Below, piece by piece: positions 1 to 8,537 of a DNA stretch of 64,000 nt. The DNA comes from Streptomyces armeniacus (GTDB lineage Bacteria; Actinomycetota; Actinomycetes; Streptomycetales; Streptomycetaceae): assembly GCF_003355155.1 (NCBI RefSeq), contig NZ_CP031320.1:6809861-6873860 (forward strand). The letters run 5' to 3'. Made by a program: the position numbers and the translations under genes. Every line of letters starts with the position of its first letter. Position 1 is the first letter of the stretch. A model generated the notes under the pieces. It saw nothing but the letters and a program-made list of their open reading frames with translations, did no database searches and was not told where the DNA came from.

Positions 1-288
1 GCGCTCCGGGCCGTCACCGGGGCCGGAGGCTGAGCCGGTGTCGCCGCCCGCGGGCAGGCCCTGGAGGCGGGCCAGCAGGCCGTCCGAGGGGGGCGGCGGA
101 GCGGAGTCCGCGAAGACATTCTTGAGACGGCGCTGGGCGTCGGCTTCGGCCTTACAGCTCCAGCAGGTGGCCAGATGCGACAGGACCCGCTCGCGCGCGT
201 CGTGCCCCAGCTCGCCGTCCACGAGTGCCGCCAGACGGTCGCCGAGATGCTGCTCGGCAGGCGTCAGGCCGTTGTCCGTGCCGTTCAC
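1..288 (-). CDS. Zinc anti-sigma factor (RseA-like), 3' part missing at window edge
   Basis: This is the N-terminal 96 residues of an anti-sigma factor; the rest lies beyond the left edge. The GTG start (286-288) shares four bases (GTGA) with the stop of the sigma factor gene upstream, so the two are translationally coupled. Near residues 14-45 there is a His, then H38-x3-C42-x2-C45 (SHLATCWSC), the pattern of zinc-binding anti-sigma domains (zf-HC2/ZAS). The remainder is Pro/Gly rich. In this family the domain holds the cognate ECF sigma factor inactive at the membrane or in the cytosol until redox or envelope stress releases it. The adjacent sigma factor is the obvious partner. Whether a transmembrane helix follows cannot be seen. 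Confidence 0.85.
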   Translation of the reverse strand, partial: MNGTDNGLTPAEQHLGDRLAALVDGELGHDARERVLSHLATCWSCKAEADAQRRLKNVFADSAPPPPSDGLLARLQGLPAGGDTGSASGPGDGPER

Positions 289-1058
289 TCCGCCCCGACC
301 TCCCCGGACAGACCACCGGGGACCGCCGCGCTCAACGCGCGCTGCTGCTCGGCGCGGGCGGCGGGCGAACGGTGCTGCAGGGCCTTGCGCAGGTGCGAGC
401 GGCCGCGGTGGATGCGGCTGCGCACGGTGCCGAGCTTCACGCCCAGGGTGGCGGCGATCTCCTCGTACGACAGCCCCTCGATGTCGCAGAGCACCACGGC
501 CGCCCGGAACTCCGGGGCGAGCGTGTCGAGTGCCTGCTGCACGTCGGCGTCGAAGTGCGTGTCGTTGAAGTGCTGCTGCGGGGTGGGCTCGCGGCTGGGC
601 AGCCGCTCCGCCGCGTCGTCGGCGAGCGCGTCGAAGCGGATGCGCTGCTTGCGGCGCACGGTGTCCAGGAAGAGGTTCGTGGTGATGCGGTGCAGCCAGC
701 CCTCGAAGGTGCCGGGCGTGTACGTGGACAGCGACCGGAAGACGCGGACGAAGACCTCCTGAGTGAGGTCCTCGGCGTCGTGCTGGTTCCCGGTCAGGCG
801 GTACGCCAGCCGGTAGACCCGGGCGCTGTGCGTGCTGACGATCTCCTCCCACGTGGGAGGGGTCCACGCCTGGGCGTCCGCATCAGTGTCGAACGTGGCG
901 GTCGCAGCGGAGTCGGCTGTGTGGACGTGGTCAGCATTCTTGGTCACGGATTTCGGCTCGCCCGCCGACCTGCGAAAGCGCCTCAGCACTCTCAGGCCTC
1001 CGGCCGCAGCCGCACCTCCCCTGTCGGCTCTGGTGGTGTCCAGTGGAGCCCCTACCAT
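285..1058 (-). CDS. sigE: ECF RNA polymerase sigma factor, SigE type
   Basis: A 257-residue ECF sigma factor that directs RNA polymerase to stress promoters. An unconserved N-terminal extension of about 65 residues is followed by sigma region 2 (residues 70-140; [21 protein letters not shown], then the [10 protein letters not shown] core-binding segment) and region 4 (about 180-232; [25 protein letters not shown] helix-turn-helix). The ATG at 1056-1058 has a GAGGTGG ribosome site; the frame is open further upstream but without family similarity. It overlaps the anti-sigma gene by four bases. The pairing and the neighbouring O-methyltransferase match the mycobacterial sigE-rseA locus as I recall it. 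The symbol follows that analogy; Streptomyces uses sigE for a different cell-envelope sigma factor, so the name is tentative. Confidence 0.9.
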   Translation of the reverse strand: MVGAPLDTTRADRGGAAAAGGLRVLRRFRRSAGEPKSVTKNADHVHTADSAATATFDTDADAQAWTPPTWEEIVSTHSARVYRLAYRLTGNQHDAEDLTQEVFVRVFRSLSTYTPGTFEGWLHRITTNLFLDTVRRKQRIRFDALADDAAERLPSREPTPQQHFNDTHFDADVQQALDTLAPEFRAAVVLCDIEGLSYEEIAATLGVKLGTVRSRIHRGRSHLRKALQHRSPAARAEQQRALSAAVPGGLSGEVGAE

Positions 1059-1086
1059 AGCCACCTCGCCCGTTAGCTCCGGATAA

Positions 1087-1107
1087 GCAAATTTGACCTG
1101 CATTTGC
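1087..1107. promoter_or_regulatory. Inverted repeat in the sigE / methyltransferase divergent region
   Basis: GCAAAT (1087-1092) and ATTTGC (1102-1107) form a perfect 6-base inverted repeat with a 9-base spacer, in an AT-rich patch that stands out from the surroundings. It lies between the divergent sigma factor and O-methyltransferase genes. It may be an operator or a promoter element; no binding protein can be assigned. Confidence 0.35.
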
Positions 1108-1218
1108 GACCCGCTTCTCGTCCATTCGCCCACTCTCCCAACGCCCGGTCCCACCAACAGGTTCCCGGGCCAACGGATACAGTCTCGGTTGCGTCGACTA
1201 CGGGGACAGGAGAGGGCC

Positions 1219-1875
1219 ATTACCGGCAACCGGCAGACCAGCTGGGCGTTCGCCGATGCGTACTGCGCCGAGCTCGTCGAGAACGCCGAGGGCGTGGCAC
1301 TGCGCTGGGCCCGTGACCGGGCCCGGGAAGCGGGGCTGTCCTCGGTGTCGTCGGCCACGGGCGCGGCCCTCCGGCTGCTCGCCGCCACGGCCGACGCCAA
1401 GGCGGTGGCCGAGATCGGCACGGGCACCGGCGTCTCCGGAATACATCTGCTGCGCGGCATGCGCCCGGACGGCGTGCTGACCACGGTCGACATCGAACCG
1501 GAACGCCAGCAATTCGCCCGGCAGGCATTCCGCGGCGCCGGTTTCGCGGGCAACCGGGCGCGCTTCATTCCGGGCCGCGCGCTGGATGTCCTGCCCCGTC
1601 TCGCGGACGGCGGTTACGACCTCGTGTTCTGCGACGGCGACCGAATGGAATACCCGGATTACCTCGGCGAATCGTTGCGCCTGCTGCGCACGGGCGGCCT
1701 CGTCTGCTTCGAGGGCGTCTTCGCCGACGGCCACACGGTCGACTCCGGAACCCAGCGCGCCGAAGTGCTCAAGCTGCGTGAACTGCTGCGCACCGTACGG
1801 GAGAGCGCGGCGCTGGCGGTCTCCCTGCTGCCGGTCGGTGACGGGCTGCTGTGCGCCGTCAAGCAGGGCCGCTGA
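1219..1875 (+). CDS. SAM-dependent O-methyltransferase (class I, Rv1220c-like)
   Basis: A 218-residue O-methyltransferase of the cation-dependent (catechol/caffeoyl-CoA OMT-like) family. The SAM motif I is [15 protein letters not shown], followed by an acidic [17 protein letters not shown] and the metal-site-like DLVFCDGDR. It is divergent from the sigma factor, the same arrangement as in mycobacteria. The start is unusual. The conserved N-terminus ([14 protein letters not shown]) follows an ATT codon at 1219 preceded by AGGAGAGG. Homologues I remember have GTG one codon earlier, which is GCC here. An upstream in-frame TTG (1189) or ATG (1093, giving 260 residues) are alternatives. The substrate is unknown. 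Confidence 0.85.
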   Translation: MTGNRQTSWAFADAYCAELVENAEGVALRWARDRAREAGLSSVSSATGAALRLLAATADAKAVAEIGTGTGVSGIHLLRGMRPDGVLTTVDIEPERQQFARQAFRGAGFAGNRARFIPGRALDVLPRLADGGYDLVFCDGDRMEYPDYLGESLRLLRTGGLVCFEGVFADGHTVDSGTQRAEVLKLRELLRTVRESAALAVSLLPVGDGLLCAVKQGR

Positions 1876-1917
1876 CCCGGCGGGCACGGGTGCCCCCGGG
1901 GGCGCCGGAGACGGCGG

Positions 1918-1948
1918 TGCCCCGGGGCGTATCCCACGCTCCGGGGCA
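1918..1948. terminator. Bidirectional hairpin between convergent genes
   Basis: TGCCCCGG (1918-1925) pairs with CCGGGGCA (1941-1948), and GCGT/ACGC continue the stem around an ATCCC loop with one G/T. It sits between the ends of the O-methyltransferase and the DUF3117 gene, so it can serve both strands. Confidence 0.6.
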
Positions 1949-1965
1949 GCCCGATGGTGACAGTG

Positions 1966-2133
1966 TCAGCCGCAGACCTTCTTCAGCTCTTCGCCGAGCG
2001 CTACCGCCTCGTCCGGGGTCAGCTCGACGACGAGTCGCCCACCGCCTTCGAGCGGAACGCGCATGACGATGCCCCGCCCCTCCTTGGTCACCTCGAGCGG
2101 GCCGTCGCCCGTTCGCGGCTTCATGGCCGCCAT
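1966..2133 (-). CDS. DUF3117 protein, 55 aa
   Basis: A complete 55-residue protein starting MAAMKPRTGDGPLEVTKEGR and ending in EELKKVCG, which is the full length and signature of the DUF3117 family found throughout actinobacteria. No function is established as far as I know. It is highly charged, with no signal peptide or membrane segment. The ATG at 2131-2133 follows a strong GGAAGGGG ribosome site. It is monocistronic, convergent with the O-methyltransferase and divergent from the enoyl-CoA hydratase. Confidence 0.88.
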   Translation of the reverse strand: MAAMKPRTGDGPLEVTKEGRGIVMRVPLEGGGRLVVELTPDEAVALGEELKKVCG

Positions 2134-2442
2134 GCTCGTTCCCCTTCCTGAAACCAGCTCATCATCAGCCGACGGCCTCGGGTAGGCACGTGTGACCGGC
2201 ATCGAACACATTGCTTCCTCGTCATTATCCCGCATGCCGCGACCCGATGACCAACAACGGTCTGCATCCCTTCGGCAACGCGCTATCGCAAAACCACCCA
2301 ATTCGGCGATCAAGCCGTGATACTGCTCGACATTCCGCTTCCGGCCCGCCCCGGACCCTTTGACTCAGGTCACAACGCCACCCGCGCGCGTCCCCGAGCC
2401 GTCGTCTACCGGCTCCCGTTGATCTACGCCATGCTGGGGCTC

Positions 2443-3231
2443 ATGGCCGACACCGTGCTCTACGACCTCACCGAGGGTCTCGCGACGATCACACTCAACC
2501 GCCCCGACGCGATGAACGCTCTCGACGACGAGACGAAGGCGGCGCTGCGCGACGCGCTGCGGACCGCGGCGGACGAAACGGCCGTACGGGCCGTGCTGCT
2601 CACCGGGAACGGCCGCGCCTTCTGCGTGGGACAGGACCTCAAGGAGCACATCGGCGCGCTGCGCGAGAAGGGCGGCAGCGCGCTCACCACCGTGCGCGAA
2701 CACTACAACCCCATCACGCTCACGCTCTCCGGCATGCCGAAGCCCGTCGTGGCCGCCGTGAACGGCGTCGCGGCGGGCGCCGGCGCGGGCTTCGCCTTCG
2801 CGGCGGACTACCGGCTGATGGCCGACACGGCCGCCTTCAACACCTCCTTCGCCGGGGTGGCGCTCACCGCCGACTCCGGGATGTCCTGGTCACTGCCGCG
2901 GCTGGTCGGCACCGCCCGCGCCACGGAGTTGCTGCTTTTCCCGCGCAACGTCAAGGCGCCCGAGGCGCTCGAACTCGGCCTGGCCAACAGGGTGGTGGCC
3001 GCCGCGGACCTGGCCGCCGAAGCGGAGTCGGTGGCCCGGCAGTTGGCGCAGGGGCCGACCGCCGCCTACGCCGCGCTCAAGGAGTCGCTCGCCTTCGGCG
3101 CCTCGCACTCGCTGGCGGAAACCCTGGAGAAGGAGGCGGAGTTGCAGATCCGCGCCGGGGGCTCGGCCGACCACGCCATCGCCGTCGAGGCGTTCGTGAA
3201 CAAGGAGCAGCCCCGCTACACCGGCCGCTGA
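2443..3231 (+). CDS. Enoyl-CoA hydratase/isomerase family protein
   Basis: A 262-residue crotonase-fold protein. It has the CoA/oxyanion segments NGRAFCVGQDLKEH (around residues 60-75) and KPVVAAVNGVAAGAGAGFAFAADYRL (around 105-130), and the usual C-terminal helical region. The family hydrates or isomerises enoyl-CoA thioesters in fatty-acid or phenylacetyl-CoA catabolism. The VGQDL motif and overall sequence resemble PaaG-type isomerases, but no paa gene is adjacent, so the substrate is open. The ATG at 2443 (MADTVLYDL) was chosen because GGGG lies just upstream; an in-frame ATG 12 bases earlier is possible. It converges on the DNA glycosylase gene, with a terminator between them. Confidence 0.88.
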   Translation: MADTVLYDLTEGLATITLNRPDAMNALDDETKAALRDALRTAADETAVRAVLLTGNGRAFCVGQDLKEHIGALREKGGSALTTVREHYNPITLTLSGMPKPVVAAVNGVAAGAGAGFAFAADYRLMADTAAFNTSFAGVALTADSGMSWSLPRLVGTARATELLLFPRNVKAPEALELGLANRVVAAADLAAEAESVARQLAQGPTAAYAALKESLAFGASHSLAETLEKEAELQIRAGGSADHAIAVEAFVNKEQPRYTGR

Positions 3232-3262
3232 CACCGCCGTTCGCTCGCACCGGCCGGCACGG

Positions 3263-3294
3263 GGCCCGCGGAGTCAGCGCGCGCCGCGGGCCCA
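3263..3294. terminator. Bidirectional hairpin between enoyl-CoA hydratase and tag
   Basis: GGGCCCGCGG (3263-3272) and CCGCGGGCCC (3285-3294) form a perfect 10-bp stem. The tag stop codon lies in the 12-base loop, so the hairpin overlaps the end of that gene. Confidence 0.55.
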
Positions 3295-3909
3295 GCAGTC
3301 GGCCAGGTGGTCGTCGACCAGGCCGCACGCCTGCATCAGCGCGTACGCCGTGGTGGGTCCGACGAAGCGGAAGCCGAGCTTCTTGAGGGCCTTGGACATC
3401 GCCGTCGACTCCGGGGTGATCGCGGGGACGTCCGTGAGCGTACGGGGTGCGGGGCGGCCGTCCGGGTCCGGCGCGAACGACCAGATCAGCGCGTCCAGCT
3501 CCCCCGGTGCCAGCTCCGCGGCCACCCGTGCGTTCGCGATCGTGGCCGTGATCTTGGCGCGGTTCCGGATGATGCCCGTGTCAGCGAGCAGCCGCTCCTC
3601 GTCCGCCGCCGTGAAGGCCGCGACCTCCGAGATCTTGAACCCGCTGAACGCGGCCCGGAAGCCCTCCCGGCGGCGCAGGATCGTGAGCCAGGACAGCCCG
3701 GACTGGAACGCCTCCAGGCTCAGCCGCTCGTACAGCGCGTCGTCCCCGTGCACCGGGCGGCCCCACTCGGCGTCGTGGTACGCCACGTAGTCCTCGGCGG
3801 ACAGGCCCCACGGGCAGCGCAGCCGCCCGTCCGGGCCGGGCTGCGCCGCGCCCTCGGCGCCCGCGCCGCCCCCGCCCGCGCCGCCGCCCGTGTCCTCAGT
3901 GCTCGTCAC
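3274..3909 (-). CDS. tag: DNA-3-methyladenine glycosylase I
   Basis: A 211-residue base-excision repair enzyme that removes 3-methyladenine from alkylated DNA. After a Gly/Ala-rich N-terminal tail of about 30 residues come the Tag signatures: RCPWGL...DYVAYHDAEWGRPVHGDDALYERLSLEAFQSGLSW, ILRRREGFRAAFSGF, IIRNRAKI, and the C-terminal GPTTAYALMQACGLVDDHLADCW. Cys and His at both ends match the family's zinc site. The GTG at 3907-3909 follows GGAGGAGAG. It overlaps the membrane protein gene upstream by 14 bases, suggesting co-transcription. Mycobacterial tagA sits in the same neighbourhood with folP2. Confidence 0.93.
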   Translation of the reverse strand: MTSTEDTGGGAGGGGAGAEGAAQPGPDGRLRCPWGLSAEDYVAYHDAEWGRPVHGDDALYERLSLEAFQSGLSWLTILRRREGFRAAFSGFKISEVAAFTAADEERLLADTGIIRNRAKITATIANARVAAELAPGELDALIWSFAPDPDGRPAPRTLTDVPAITPESTAMSKALKKLGFRFVGPTTAYALMQACGLVDDHLADCWARGAR

Positions 3910-4279
3910 GTCGTCTCTCCTCCACGCCCTTGAACAGGTCCGTACGCCCCATGGCCGCCGCCTGCGCACCGGCCAGCGCGGACTCCAGCTCGGCGATGCG
4001 GGCGTCCCGCTCGGCCAGCTCCGCGCCGAGCCGGTCGAGCACGTCGTCGACCTCCCGCATGCGGTATCCGCGGGCCGCCAGCGGCAGCCGCAGCGTCTCC
4101 ACGTCAGCGCGGCCCACCTGCCGGTGCGCGGGCAGCGGGTCGTCCAGCCGGTCCGGCGGCACGTCGGTGAGGCCGCCGACCGCGGCCTGGTCCGGGCCGC
4201 GCCCGTCCCCGCTGCCGAGCACCGCGAGCGTGACCGCGGCGACCACCACGACCAGCGAGATCAGCAAGAACCAGAACAC
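3896..4279 (-). CDS. Small membrane-anchored coiled-coil protein (DivIVA-domain-like)
   Basis: About 127 residues: an N-terminal transmembrane helix (FWFLLISLVVVVAAVTLAVLG), then a soluble part with RGYRMREVDDVLDRLGAELAERDARIAELESALAGAQ. That segment resembles the N-terminal DivIVA motif (RGY...VDxFLD) followed by a short coiled coil. Such proteins are usually annotated as DivIVA-domain or hypothetical membrane proteins. The start is uncertain. A GTG at 4277-4279 has GGGGAG at good spacing; an ATG two codons upstream (4283-4285) directly abuts that ribosome site and is less likely. The gene lies between folP2 (divergent) and tag (overlapping). Confidence 0.75.
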   Translation of the reverse strand: MFWFLLISLVVVVAAVTLAVLGSGDGRGPDQAAVGGLTDVPPDRLDDPLPAHRQVGRADVETLRLPLAARGYRMREVDDVLDRLGAELAERDARIAELESALAGAQAAAMGRTDLFKGVEERRRDEH

Positions 4280-4417
4280 GGCCATCTCCCCGAGGTCCGT
4301 TTGAATGTGTGCGGCTGCCCATGCTCTCCGATCGTGCCATGGAGCACTGACAGTTAGGGTCGGCCACGGGGCCCGTGCAGTGGCCACGCGGTGGTGACGA
4401 GACCGAGAGGACGGCGG

Positions 4418-5284
4418 ATGCTGCGCCTGGGGACACGCGAGTTCGGCGGGAACGAGCCGGTGATCATGGCGATCGTGAACCGGACGCCGGACTCCTTCTA
4501 CGACCGCGGCGCCACCTTCCGCGACGAGCCGGCCCTGGACCGCGTCGAGCAGGCGATGTCAGAGGGCGCTGCCATCATCGACGTCGGCGGGGTGAAGGCC
4601 GGTCCGGGCGACGAGGTGACGGTCGAGGAGGAGGTGCGCCGTACGGTCGGCTTCGTGGCCGAGGTCCGGCGGCGCTATCCGGACGTGGTGATCAGCGTGG
4701 ACACCTGGCGGCACGAGGTCGGCGAGGCGGTCTGCGCCGCGGGCGCGGACCTGCTCAACGACGCGTGGGGCGGCGCCGATCCGGAGCTGGCCGCGGTGGC
4801 GGCGCGGCACGGCGCCGGGCTGGTCTGCACGCACGTGGGCGGCGCCCAGCCGCGTACGCGCCCGCACCGGGTGACGTACGAGGGCGGCGACGTGATGGCC
4901 GACATCCTGCGGGTCACGCTCGGGCTGGCGGAGCGGGCGGCCGGGCTCGGCGTGCGCCGCGACGGCATCCTGATCGACCCGGGGCACGACTTCGGGAAGT
5001 CGACCCGGCACTCGCTGGAGGCCACCCGGCGGCTGGACGAGATGACGGCGACGGGCTGGCCGGTCCTGGTCTCCCTGTCCAACAAGGACTTCGTCGGCGA
5101 GACGCTGGACAAGCCGGTCAAGGAGCGGCTGACCGGGACGCTCGCGACGACCGCCGTGTCGGCCTGGCTGGGCGCGCAGGTGTACCGCGTGCACGAGGTC
5201 GCCGAGACCCGCCAGGTGCTGGACATGGTGGCGTCCATCGCGGGCCACCGCAGCCCGGCCGTGGCCCGGCGCGGACTGGCCTGA
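4418..5284 (+). CDS. folP2: Dihydropteroate synthase homologue, FolP2 type
   Basis: A 288-residue TIM-barrel protein of the pterin-binding/DHPS family. The first signature is MAIVNRTPDSFYDRGATF rather than the usual NVTPDSFSDGG. Other segments are IIDVGGVKAGPG, ISVDTWRHEVGEAVCAAGADLLNDAWGG, LIDPGHDFGKSTRHS, and a C-terminal YRVHEV. These variants match mycobacterial FolP2 (Rv1207), which is reported not to be a true folate enzyme. So a role other than dihydropteroate formation is likely here, and no other folate genes are adjacent. The ATG at 4418 follows GAGAGGA. The neighbouring tag and LOG genes repeat the mycobacterial arrangement. Confidence 0.85.
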   Translation: MLRLGTREFGGNEPVIMAIVNRTPDSFYDRGATFRDEPALDRVEQAMSEGAAIIDVGGVKAGPGDEVTVEEEVRRTVGFVAEVRRRYPDVVISVDTWRHEVGEAVCAAGADLLNDAWGGADPELAAVAARHGAGLVCTHVGGAQPRTRPHRVTYEGGDVMADILRVTLGLAERAAGLGVRRDGILIDPGHDFGKSTRHSLEATRRLDEMTATGWPVLVSLSNKDFVGETLDKPVKERLTGTLATTAVSAWLGAQVYRVHEVAETRQVLDMVASIAGHRSPAVARRGLA

Positions 5285-5390
5285 ACGTACGGCGGGCCGG
5301 GCCGGGCGCGCCGTACGGACCGCCGGTCAGCGCGCCGTACGGGCAGGGCAGCCGGGCCGGTGCGCCGTACGGCCGCCCGCGCCCTCCGCG

Positions 5391-6137
5391 CTAGCCCGCC
5401 TCCTTGGTCACCAGCGCGACCGCCTCGTCCAGGTCGTCCGTGACGTGGAACAGCTCCATGTCGTGCGCCGACGCCTTGCCGGTGCCCGCCACGGAGTCGC
5501 GCAGCCAGTCGATCAGGCCCTGCCAGTACGCGGTGCCGAGCAGCACGATCGGGAAGCGGGTGACCTTCTTCGTCTGCACCAGCGTGAGCGCCTCGAACAG
5601 CTCGTCCAGTGTGCCCATGCCGCCCGGCAGCACGACGAACCCGCGCGCGTACTTCACGAACATCGTCTTGCGCACGAAGAAGTAGCGGAAGTTGACCCCG
5701 ATGTCGACATAGGGATTCAGGCCCTGCTCGAAGGGCAGCTCGATGCCGAGTCCGACCGAGGTGCCGCCCGCCTCCAGCGCGCCCTTGTTCGCGGCCTCCA
5801 TGGCGCCCGGACCGCCCCCGGTGATCACCGCGAAGCCGGCGTCGGCCAGGCCGCGCCCGATGCGTACGCCCGACTCGTACTCCGGCGAGTCCAGCGGCGT
5901 ACGGGCGGAGCCGAAGACGCTGACCGCGGGGCCGAGTTCGGCCAGGGCGCCGAAGCCCTCCACGAACTCGGACTGGATGCGCATGACCCGCCACGGGTCG
6001 CGGTGGATGAAGTCGGACGGTCCGGCCGTGTCCAGCAGACGCTGGTCGGTGGTGCCCGCCTGGACCTGGCGCCGGCGGCGTACCACCGGCCCGAGACGCT
6101 GTTCCTGCGGCTCCCGCTGCTCCTCGGGCGTGTCCAT
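5391..6137 (-). CDS. LOG-family protein (TIGR00730 Rossmann fold)
   Basis: A 248-residue LOG-family protein. The first 50 residues are a charged tail, followed by a Rossmann-like core with AVSVFGSART, VITGGGPGAMEAANKGALEAGG and the family motif PGGMGTLDELFEALT near residue 170. LOG proteins are cytokinin riboside 5'-monophosphate phosphoribohydrolases in plants and several bacteria; the substrate of this actinobacterial subgroup is unproven. It is convergent with folP2 and separated from it by about 100 bases of GTACGG-rich sequence. The ATG at 6135-6137 has GGGAGACGGC upstream. Confidence 0.88.
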   Translation of the reverse strand: MDTPEEQREPQEQRLGPVVRRRRQVQAGTTDQRLLDTAGPSDFIHRDPWRVMRIQSEFVEGFGALAELGPAVSVFGSARTPLDSPEYESGVRIGRGLADAGFAVITGGGPGAMEAANKGALEAGGTSVGLGIELPFEQGLNPYVDIGVNFRYFFVRKTMFVKYARGFVVLPGGMGTLDELFEALTLVQTKKVTRFPIVLLGTAYWQGLIDWLRDSVAGTGKASAHDMELFHVTDDLDEAVALVTKEAG

Positions 6138-6281
6138 GCCGTCTCCCTCCGACTGCGATCTTCCGCCCAGGGTACGCAGTCGTAAATGACGGGCAACGCA
6201 ATTCGCGGAGACGACGGAGGTTGTGGACGCGGAAGGGAAACGGAAGCGAAGGGGAGCGTTCCGTCACGGTCCGGCGGGCCT

Positions 6282-6347
6282 GCTCAGCCCGTGAACCACT
6301 CCCGCTCAGCCGGTGAACCGGTCCCGCTCAGCCCGTGAGCCAGTCCC
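6282..6347 (-). repeat. Three tandem 22-bp repeats spanning the dapE stop codon
   Basis: Copies at 6282-6303, 6304-6325 and 6326-6347 start GCTCAGCC and end TCCC and differ at only a few positions. Read on the gene strand each encodes D-W-(F/L)-T-G-stop, so the last five residues and stop of dapE are present three times. Only the first copy (6326-6347) is translated. This is a local tandem duplication of the gene's 3' end. Confidence 0.8.
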
Positions 6348-7407
6348 GCAGCGCCGCCTCGCAGTGCAGCACCTTCGCCGTCTCGACGTGCTCCTCGCGC
6401 TTGTGCGCGAGGTTCGGGTCGCCCGGCCCGTAGTTCACCGCGGGCACGCCGAGGGCGCTGAACCGGGAGACGTCCGTCCACCCGTACTTCGGCTGCGGCA
6501 CCCCGCCCACCGCCGCGGTGAACGCGGCCGCCGCCGGGTGCGACAGACCGGGCAGCGCGCCCGGTGAGCTGTCGTCGACGATCAGCTCCTCGACGCCGCA
6601 GTCCGCGAACACCTCGCGGACGTGTGCGAGCGCCTCTTCGGGGCTCCGGTCCGGCGCGAAGCGGAAGTTGACGGTGACGGTGCACTCGTCCGGGATCACG
6701 TTGCCCGCGACGCCGCCCTCGATGCGTACGGCGTTCAGCCCCTCCCGGTACTCGAGCCCGTCGATCACCTGGCGCCTCGGCTCGTACGCGGCGAGCCGGG
6801 CCAGTACGGGCTGTGCGGCGTGGATGGCGTTCTTCCCCAGCCAGCCGCGCGCGGAGTGGGCGCGCTGTCCGGACGTACGGAGGCGGACGCGCACCGTGCC
6901 CTGGCAGCCGCCCTCGACCTGGCCGCTGGAGGGTTCGAGCAGGACGGCGAAGTCGCCCGCGAGCCAGTCGGGGTGGGCTTCGGCGATGTGGCCGAGGCCG
7001 TTGAGGCTGGCGTCGACCTCCTCGTTGTCGTAGAAGACGAAGGTCAGGTCGCGGTTCGGGCGCGGCACCGTGGCGGCGATCCGCAGCTGCACGGCCACCC
7101 CGGCCTTCATGTCGCTCGTGCCGCAGCCCCACAGGATGCCGTCCGCGTCGAGCCGCGACGGGACGTTGTCAGCGATGGGCACGGTGTCGATGTGACCCGC
7201 GAGGATGACGCGTTCGGCGCGGCCGAGCCGCGTACGGGCGACGACGTTGTTCCCGTACCGGTCCACGTCCAGATGCGGCAGCGCGCTCAGCGCGGCCTCC
7301 ACCGCGTCCGCGAGGGGCTTCTCCGTCCCGCTCTCGGAGGGAAAGTCGACGAGCTGCGCCGTGAGCAGAGCCGCGTCCTGCTCCAGGTCAAGTCCGGTGA
7401 ACGACAT
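6328..7407 (-). CDS. dapE: Succinyl-diaminopimelate desuccinylase
   Basis: A 359-residue M20 metallopeptidase. It hydrolyses N-succinyl-L,L-diaminopimelate to L,L-diaminopimelate and succinate, the step before DapF in lysine and cell-wall precursor synthesis. Visible metal and catalytic residues are H72 and D74 (AGHIDTVP), D99 (GTSDMKAG), E129/E130 (YDNEEVD) and the late His in HKREEHV. The length is normal for the actinobacterial form. The ATG at 7405-7407 is divergent from the lytic-type exported protein gene, with only 39 bases between. Other pathway genes in the window are dapC (9.2 kb) and dapF (53.2 kb). Confidence 0.95.
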   Translation of the reverse strand: MSFTGLDLEQDAALLTAQLVDFPSESGTEKPLADAVEAALSALPHLDVDRYGNNVVARTRLGRAERVILAGHIDTVPIADNVPSRLDADGILWGCGTSDMKAGVAVQLRIAATVPRPNRDLTFVFYDNEEVDASLNGLGHIAEAHPDWLAGDFAVLLEPSSGQVEGGCQGTVRVRLRTSGQRAHSARGWLGKNAIHAAQPVLARLAAYEPRRQVIDGLEYREGLNAVRIEGGVAGNVIPDECTVTVNFRFAPDRSPEEALAHVREVFADCGVEELIVDDSSPGALPGLSHPAAAAFTAAVGGVPQPKYGWTDVSRFSALGVPAVNYGPGDPNLAHKREEHVETAKVLHCEAALRDWLTG

Positions 7408-7446
7408 GGCGCCACCCTAGCTCCGCGCACCGGTACCTTTATCCGC

Positions 7447-8439
7447 GTGTCAGAGACCTCCACTCCTCGACGGCGGCGTGGCAGGGGTCTTCGGATCCTT
7501 GCCGCGCTGGCCGTACTGCTCGGCATCGCCGGTTATCTGGCGACGCAGTACGTCACAGGCGGCGCCGGACCGGCGCGCTGCACCGTACGCGCGACGGGTG
7601 AAGGCGAGAGCAACGGCGACGGCGGCTCGGCGGAGTACAAGGTGCGGCCCGAGCAGGCGTCCAACGCCGCGACCATCGAGGCCGTCGCGTCCTCCCGCGA
7701 GCTGCCCGAACGTGCCGTGACGATAGCCATCGCGACCGCCATCCAGGAATCCGGGCTGCGCAACATCCGGCACGGCGACCGCGATTCACTCGGCCTGTTC
7801 CAGCAGCGCCCCTCGCAGGGCTGGGGCACGCAGCAGCAGATCCTCGACCCGGTGTACGCGTCGGGGAAGTTCTACGACCACCTGGTGAAGGTCCCCGGCT
7901 ACTCCCGGCTGCCGCTCACCGTCGCGGCGCAGCGCGTGCAGCGCAGCGGCTTCCCGCAGGCGTACGCCAAGCACGAGGCGAACGCCGCCCTGCTCACCGC
8001 CGCCCTCACCGGCCGCCGCGCGGCGGCGCTCAACTGCACCACGGGGCCCGGCGGAATCGACAAAGCGGGCAACGCGACGACCGTACGGGAGAAGCTGGCG
8101 CGGGAGTTCGGCGAGGACGTGCTGCGCGGCTCCCCGAAGCCGGACACGGCGGCGGCCGGCACGGGCAGCCACCGCGGAAGCGGCACCGGCGCGGACGCCG
8201 CGAAGGGGGCGGACGCCAAGCAACCGGAGATCGTCCTCACCGTCGACGCGGAGCAGCGCGGCTGGGAACTCGCGCACTGGGCGCTGGCGCACTGGGCGGA
8301 GCTGCGCATCAGCGAGATCTCGTACGGGGGCCGCGAGTGGGCGGCGGACCGTTCCGAGGACGGCTGGCGGGAGTCGGACGAGGACGCGGCGGACGGCGGC
8401 GGAACGACAGTGGTGCTGCGGCTGGCGACGGCGTCGTAG
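7447..8439 (+). CDS. Membrane-anchored protein with lytic-transglycosylase-like domain
   Basis: A 330-residue protein. A basic N-terminus is followed by one transmembrane or signal-anchor helix (residues about 14-35) and an extracytoplasmic region. Residues about 75-160 (VTIAIATAIQESGLRNIRHGDRDSLGLFQQRPSQGWGT) look like the E-S-G-L/G-L-F-Q-Q-R-P-S-Q-G-W-G pattern of a lysozyme-like domain seen in many actinobacterial exported proteins. I recall annotators often calling these 'heavy metal transporter', without support I know of. The C-terminal 70 residues are polar with no recognised domain. The GTG at 7447 is 7 bases from TTTAT, so the mRNA may be leaderless. Cell-wall remodelling is a plausible but unproven role. 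Confidence 0.75.
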   Translation: MSETSTPRRRRGRGLRILAALAVLLGIAGYLATQYVTGGAGPARCTVRATGEGESNGDGGSAEYKVRPEQASNAATIEAVASSRELPERAVTIAIATAIQESGLRNIRHGDRDSLGLFQQRPSQGWGTQQQILDPVYASGKFYDHLVKVPGYSRLPLTVAAQRVQRSGFPQAYAKHEANAALLTAALTGRRAAALNCTTGPGGIDKAGNATTVREKLAREFGEDVLRGSPKPDTAAAGTGSHRGSGTGADAAKGADAKQPEIVLTVDAEQRGWELAHWALAHWAELRISEISYGGREWAADRSEDGWRESDEDAADGGGTTVVLRLATAS

Positions 8440-8537
8440 CGGTACGGGAAGCCCTGGCTGAAGGCGGTCCGGGGCGGGCTGTGAGGTGGCCGGGGCACGG
8501 CTGCCGCGCGTGCTCACCGAAGCCGATTATGCGACGC

